A stretch of 11,119 nucleotides of DNA from Phycisphaeraceae bacterium (lineage in GTDB: Bacteria; Planctomycetota; Phycisphaerae; Phycisphaerales; Phycisphaeraceae), in NCBI GenBank assembly GCA_016763955.1, contig JAESSU010000069.1, forward strand, positions 1-11,119, read 5' to 3'. Numbering within the stretch: the first letter of the stretch is position 1; the number at the start of each line of letters is the position of its first letter. Position numbers and translations under genes: made by a program. The notes under the pieces were generated by a model that was not told the DNA's origin, ran no database searches, and saw nothing but the letters and a program-made list of their open reading frames with translations. Below, in pieces: positions 6,810 through 11,119 of the stretch.

Positions 6810-8957
6810 TTACCCCACATCAATCAATCCCAGTGCATCACCGTATTGTTTAATTAGCAAACGGCGAAGGGTCTGATTGTCCTGCAATTTAAGCTGCGAA
6901 TCAGCTTTGATCATGTCCACTGCATCGCGTTTAGCGAGTTGCAAAAGATCCATATCGTCAGGAATTTTGGCAACCCGCAAGGGAGGCATGCCATGCTGGC
7001 GTGTACCAAAGAAGTCTCCCATCCCGCGAATTTCCAAGTCCTTTTCAGCAATGCGAAAACCATCGTTGGTCGCAGCAATCGCATCAACACGTTGGATTCC
7101 CTCATCCGTCACGGGGTCGCAAATGAGCACACACAGGTTTTTGACATCTTGGGTCCCACGTCCGATGCGTCCTCGGAGTTGATGTAACTGAGCTAGGCCA
7201 AAACGTTCTGCATGTTCGATGACGATCATCGTTGCATTGGGGACATCGACTCCGACTTCGATCACCGTCGTTGCCACGAGTACATCGACTTTCCCAGCAC
7301 GAAATTGGTTCATGATCTGATCGCGTTGCGCGGACTTTAATCTGCCATGCATGGATGAAACGGTGAAGTCGCTAAAGTATTTTTCCTGCAATAATTTTGA
7401 ATGAGCAGCCACACTTTTAAGCGGATTCTCCGATGCCTCCTCAGCCTCATCAATGGCAGGCACCACCACATAAACCTGTTCCCCCTTGGCAACACGCGAA
7501 GCAATATAGCCATACACATCGTCTGATTGATAGGTCCGAACCACGCGCGTGATGATCGGTTTTCTGCCTGGGGGCAAGCCGTGAATCGTCGAGACATCCA
7601 GATCACCAAACAAAGTCAAACTCAATGTCCTCGGAATCGGCGTGGCGGTCATCACCAAATAATGCGGACTCGCAATCCGTCCTTCTTGAACCTGCGGGGA
7701 CATCTTCGAACGAAAAGCAGCACGCTGAAGCACACCAAAGCGATGCTGTTCATCGACCACCACCAAAGCAAGATTATTAAATTGAACCGACTCACTAACG
7801 AGTGCTTGCGTACCAATAATGATGTCAATTTCGCCTGCTTGAATTTGAGCTTCAAGTTCTCTTCGCGCAACTGACTTGGCGGTCGCCTGACCTGCGGTGA
7901 GCAAGCCAATCTTCACGGATGATCCTTCGAGCGTTTTGTTCATCGACAGAAAATGCTGTTCTGCAAGCAACTCTGTTGGAGCCATCAGCGCCCCCTGATA
8001 GCCGTCAGCCACAGCCATGAGTAAGCCGTACAACGCGATCACCGTTTTGCCCGACCCCACGTCCCCTTGCACCAGCCGATTCATAGGGACATCACGTTGC
8101 AAATCCGAGGCGATTTCCGTGATCACTTTTGCTTGTGATTCTGTTAAATCAAAGCCAAACCGTTGGCGGATATGTTCATCTTTAGCTTGCGAAAACCGAA
8201 GCTCTGGAGCTTGCAATCGATCATGGTTGTACTGGCGTTTAAGCTCGATACCCAATTGAAGCAATAATAGTTCATTGTATGCAAGTCGCCTGCGTCCAAC
8301 CCCCGGATCGTCGGGCATATTCGGGCGGTGTACCAGTTTGATCGCCTCGCCGAGTGTGGGCATCGCATGGTGATCAAGCAGTGTCCCCGGAAGTGGGTCT
8401 GGGATCTCGTCACCGAGTTGGTCCAAGACGAACGTGATTAGTTCTTCGATTTTCCCTGATGCCAATTTTTCTGTCGCTGGGTAGATCGGACGGCGATAGG
8501 ACTTAACGGGTTCTGGAACCTCATCGTATGCAAGCGTTTCAAACTTGGGGTTTACCATCTGCGGGTAATCTTGAAAATGCTGCACTTTGCCGGTGACACG
8601 CAGATGAACGCCGGGAAAAAATTTATCTTGGAGATAAGCTGCATTAAACCAGACAAGACGAAGCGTATCTCCGTCATCAAGTAAGGTGACTTCTAGGCGG
8701 CCTTTGCCGCGTCCACTTGAGACCCAGCGTTTGGCCGCGACAATGCCTCTTGCCGTGCCGATGGTATCTGCCTTTAACTCAGAGACGCTGGATTCACCTG
8801 CTAAAAATTCATACCGCGAAGGTAAATGTTTCAGCATGTCGCTGACCGATTGAATCCCAAGTTTCTCTAATGATGCGGCGCGACTCTTCCCCACGCCAGG
8901 CAAGTTATTGACCGGGCTTGAGAGCGTGATGGGCGTAGTGGGTTTCGTATCCGTCAT
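6810..8957 (-). CDS. recG: ATP-dependent DNA helicase RecG
   Basis: The 715-residue protein is close to the E. coli length (693) and complete. The N terminus carries a helix-hairpin-helix-like segment (NLPGVGKSRAASLEKLGI, about 18-35) and then the OB-fold wedge domain (about 60-150) that splits the fork. Superfamily 2 motifs follow in order: FDLTESQAKVI (about 269-279), Walker A GDVGSGKT (298-305), motif II DEQH (402-405), motif III TATPIPRT (437-444), and motif VI QLRGRIGRG (593-601). The C-terminal TRG-type motif RGMGDFFGTRQHG (about 644-656) couples ATP hydrolysis to translocation. RecG is a double-strand DNA translocase that regresses stalled forks and processes Holliday junctions and R-loops. 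No clear Shine-Dalgarno precedes the ATG. It lies 26 bases after the DinG-like gene on the same strand, so the two are probably co-transcribed. Confidence 0.97.
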   Translation of the reverse strand: MTDTKPTTPITLSSPVNNLPGVGKSRAASLEKLGIQSVSDMLKHLPSRYEFLAGESSVSELKADTIGTARGIVAAKRWVSSGRGKGRLEVTLLDDGDTLRLVWFNAAYLQDKFFPGVHLRVTGKVQHFQDYPQMVNPKFETLAYDEVPEPVKSYRRPIYPATEKLASGKIEELITFVLDQLGDEIPDPLPGTLLDHHAMPTLGEAIKLVHRPNMPDDPGVGRRRLAYNELLLLQLGIELKRQYNHDRLQAPELRFSQAKDEHIRQRFGFDLTESQAKVITEIASDLQRDVPMNRLVQGDVGSGKTVIALYGLLMAVADGYQGALMAPTELLAEQHFLSMNKTLEGSSVKIGLLTAGQATAKSVARRELEAQIQAGEIDIIIGTQALVSESVQFNNLALVVVDEQHRFGVLQRAAFRSKMSPQVQEGRIASPHYLVMTATPIPRTLSLTLFGDLDVSTIHGLPPGRKPIITRVVRTYQSDDVYGYIASRVAKGEQVYVVVPAIDEAEEASENPLKSVAAHSKLLQEKYFSDFTVSSMHGRLKSAQRDQIMNQFRAGKVDVLVATTVIEVGVDVPNATMIVIEHAERFGLAQLHQLRGRIGRGTQDVKNLCVLICDPVTDEGIQRVDAIAATNDGFRIAEKDLEIRGMGDFFGTRQHGMPPLRVAKIPDDMDLLQLAKRDAVDMIKADSQLKLQDNQTLRRLLIKQYGDALGLIDVG

Positions 8958-8983
8958 GAAGATGCATGATATCGTCTAACGGC

Positions 8984-11041
8984 TTAACGGGACACCTGAT
9001 TCACAAACATCGGCACCGGGGGCAACGCATCGATAAACGCCCGACCATAACTCTTGCTCACGATACGGTGATCCAGCACGACCACACGCCCCGTGTCCTG
9101 CTTAGAACGAATGAGTCTTCCAAACCCTTGCTTAAATTTAAGCACGGCTTCGGGCAGTGAATACTGAGAAAAGGCATTGCCACCACTGAGTTTAATCTGC
9201 TCAATGCGAGCCTCAACCAACGGCTGATCCGGTGGAACAAACGGCAAACGCGTGATAATCACATTGCGTAATCCATCACCCACCACGTCCACACCCTGCC
9301 AAAAACTGTCTGCACCTAATAACACGCTCCGTGGGTTGCGTCTAAAAGATTCAAGCAATTCTGTTCGCTGCGCACCATTGCCATGAACCAGCAACGGCAT
9401 ATCTCGCAGCTCTAAAAAAGGCTCAAGCCATTGGGCAACACTACGAAGCAATTTAAAACTCGTAAACAAAACAAAGGCTCCGCCATCAGTCTGATCAATG
9501 TGCTTTAAAATGATCGGGCTCACCTTTGAGGCATAGTCAACATGATTGGGATCCGGCAAATTCGACACCACATGAAGCTGAGCCTGTTTCTGATAATCAA
9601 ACGGCGAACCAAGCTGCATCGTCACCGTATCTTCTGGCAAACCTAGCCGCTGAGCCAAATGCGAAAAAACTTTATCGCCCCCGCCCGTCTTGCCCGTTGC
9701 CAAAGTTGCAGACGTAAGTACCACGCCCCCCTTAAGGCCATCGTTATTGGATCGTTTGTAGAGATGCTCCGAAAGAAGCCCGCCCACTTCTACCGGCGCA
9801 CACACTAATTTTACTCGTGGGATACGATGTTCCGTCTGCACATCAAGCCAATAAACCGATCTTTCTAGCGACTGCTCAATCAAGGCTCTAAGCGAACCGC
9901 TAATACTTTCTGCGCGACTGATAAAGCTCCCCACTTCCAATCGGTCATCATCGTTTTCAGTGTTATCACGAACCAGCTTAAGTGATGAAGCTAAGTCCTT
10001 GAGAATCGGCGACAGCTCATTGGGCACGATGTCCGGCTGCTGAATCCGACCATTGTTACGGCCTTCATTTTCCTGCCAAGTGATCAGTTCACCAAAGAGA
10101 TTTTCCATCGCATGATATGCCATGGAAGTTAAGTCCATCGCACGTTGTAAGCCCGGCACACTCGAACCACGCTTACGAAGTTGTGCAAAAAGATAGCCCT
10201 TTTGCTTTCGCTGATTCGCTAAACCAGAAAGCAAATGATACACCTGATAACGACTCACCGAAACACCAAAATAATCACTAGCCACACCTTCAACCGTATG
10301 TGCTTCGTCTAAAATCACATGGTCATAAGGAGGCAAAAAACCAAACCCATCACGACGCATCGCAAGGTCAGCAAAAAACAGTGCATGATTCACCACCAGC
10401 AAGTCCGCATTCTCCATGCGACGGCGAGCTGCCTGATGAAAACATTTGTTATAGGTCGGACAACGCCTTCCCATGCAATCTTCATGATCCGACTGCACGC
10501 GAGACCATACTGATGGACGCGATAGCTGGGGCAAGGTTGCAAGCGATCCATCGGTCGTGCTGCGACTCCATTTTTCAATCACATCAATCGATGCAACTTC
10601 TTGCGGATCAGGAAATAATTCCTGTTGCTGTTGTGAGGCACGCATGAGTCGTCGCAGTGAAATGTAATTGCCTCGCCCCTTGACCATCACCGCAGAAAAC
10701 TCGCCGCCACTGACCGCTTGGATCAGTGGAATGTCCTTGCTTAACAATTGTTCCTGCAAGGCAATGGTGTGTGTCGAGACCACGACTCTGCCACGTCCAA
10801 TGCTCTTGTCTGCTTCACCGGACTCCTGCATATCCATGATGTATTTAGCAATCGGCAGCAAGTAAGCAAAACTTTTACCCACGCCAGTTCCTGCTTCGAT
10901 GACGCCCGTGCCACCCTGGTGCATGATCTGATCCACCGTCTTAATCATCTGCTCTTGCTGGGGGCGAATCTCAAATCGTTCGCCAAGCCGCCGAGCAATC
11001 GGGCCATCTGAACTAAGAATGTGTGACAGGTCCATGGGCAT
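8984..11041 (-). CDS. dinG: DinG-family (XPD/Rad3-like) ATP-dependent DNA helicase
   Basis: The 685-residue protein has the XPD-like superfamily 2 order. RPQQEQMI (26-33) is the Q-like motif, Walker A is EAGTGVGKS (49-57), and motif Ia is STHTIALQEQLL (89-100). An iron-sulfur-type insert follows (about 120-200), then DLLVVNHALF (213-222), DEAH (245-248), FVLFTSF, the GADSFWQGVDVVGD segment of motif V, and QGFGRLIR (638-645) as motif VI. DinG unwinds DNA 5' to 3' and acts on forks, D-loops, R-loops and G-quadruplexes. Cysteines at 189, 194 and 200 match three of the four cluster ligands. The first, normally in KGR.NYLC, is serine here (S128 in KGRGNYISLRR). No exonuclease domain is present, so this is the helicase-only form. 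The ATG at 11041 has no Shine-Dalgarno and a second ATG is at codon 3. The alternative name YoaA-like helicase cannot be excluded. Confidence 0.92.
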   Translation of the reverse strand: MPMDLSHILSSDGPIARRLGERFEIRPQQEQMIKTVDQIMHQGGTGVIEAGTGVGKSFAYLLPIAKYIMDMQESGEADKSIGRGRVVVSTHTIALQEQLLSKDIPLIQAVSGGEFSAVMVKGRGNYISLRRLMRASQQQQELFPDPQEVASIDVIEKWSRSTTDGSLATLPQLSRPSVWSRVQSDHEDCMGRRCPTYNKCFHQAARRRMENADLLVVNHALFFADLAMRRDGFGFLPPYDHVILDEAHTVEGVASDYFGVSVSRYQVYHLLSGLANQRKQKGYLFAQLRKRGSSVPGLQRAMDLTSMAYHAMENLFGELITWQENEGRNNGRIQQPDIVPNELSPILKDLASSLKLVRDNTENDDDRLEVGSFISRAESISGSLRALIEQSLERSVYWLDVQTEHRIPRVKLVCAPVEVGGLLSEHLYKRSNNDGLKGGVVLTSATLATGKTGGGDKVFSHLAQRLGLPEDTVTMQLGSPFDYQKQAQLHVVSNLPDPNHVDYASKVSPIILKHIDQTDGGAFVLFTSFKLLRSVAQWLEPFLELRDMPLLVHGNGAQRTELLESFRRNPRSVLLGADSFWQGVDVVGDGLRNVIITRLPFVPPDQPLVEARIEQIKLSGGNAFSQYSLPEAVLKFKQGFGRLIRSKQDTGRVVVLDHRIVSKSYGRAFIDALPPVPMFVNQVSR

Positions 11042-11049
11042 AGATGAAC

Positions 11050-11058
11050 ATCATAGCA
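11050..11058 (-). promoter_or_regulatory. Candidate extended -10 promoter immediately upstream of dinG
   Basis: On the minus strand TGCTATGAT fits TGn plus a -10 hexamer (TATGAT, 5 of 6 to TATAAT). It ends only 8 bases before the ATG, so transcripts would start within a few bases of the start codon and be nearly leaderless. No -35 box is seen at normal spacing. Confidence 0.3.
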
Positions 11059-11108
11059 GAGGCCTTGATCATTCGGGTGTCACGCATCGACATCCCCAAA
11101 AATTTACT

Positions 11109-11119
11109 CCCCCCCCCCC
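11109..11119. repeat. Terminal C homopolymer (11 bases)
   Basis: The window ends in an unbroken run of 11 C at least, with no sequence beyond. Such a run at a sequence end is typical of a contig broken at a homopolymer or of a low-quality read end, so its length should not be trusted. The stretch 11042-11108 between it and dinG shows no gene. Confidence 0.6.

Noticed and set aside
7527-7874. A 115-codon plus-strand frame inside recG
   Set aside because: It is antisense to conserved helicase motifs, has no ribosome binding site and shows no protein family likeness.
10300-10647. A 115-codon plus-strand frame inside dinG
   Set aside because: It is antisense to the DEAH and cysteine-bearing region, and its composition reflects the opposite strand of that gene.

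Overview
The window holds seven protein genes packed tightly on both strands, with only one intergenic gap near 300 bases. I see no RNA gene, mobile element, CRISPR array or long repeat. Base composition is moderate and fairly even, which gives no sign of a recently acquired island. The gene content looks chromosomal: an ECF sigma factor operon, an HpnN-type RND exporter, and the housekeeping helicases RecG and DinG. A planctomycete-like (Planctomycetota) source is my best guess. It rests on the HpnN-like exporter, the secreted third gene after a sigma/anti-sigma pair, a DinG variant I associate with that phylum, and weak Shine-Dalgarno use on some genes. This is inference, not proof.

Layout from left to right. 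The 3' part of an SGNH/GDSL-like protein gene (+) enters from the left edge and converges with a 947-residue RND/MMPL exporter gene (-), leaving 12 bases between their stop codons. A 297-base divergent intergenic region follows, with candidate promoters facing both ways. Next is a compact plus-strand operon: ECF sigma factor, a single-pass membrane protein that is probably its anti-sigma factor (GTG start overlapping the sigma stop), and a 527-residue exported protein starting 4 bases later. This operon converges on recG (-) with 8 bases between stops. Upstream of recG, 26 bases away and on the same strand, is a DinG-family helicase gene, so the two repair helicases probably form a dinG-recG operon. 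The window ends in an 11-base C run, probably a contig end or sequencing artefact.

Functionally there are two modules. One is an envelope module: an exporter predicted to move lipids or hydrophobic molecules, a sigma/anti-sigma pair able to sense a signal across the membrane, and an exported protein of unknown function. The other is DNA repair: DinG for R-loops, forked or quadruplex DNA, and RecG for stalled forks and Holliday junctions.

I found no clearly new system. The points most worth a second look are the sigma operon, whose presumed anti-sigma factor has no cysteine and whose third gene is unassigned, and the DinG protein, which has serine where the first iron-sulfur cysteine is normally found.
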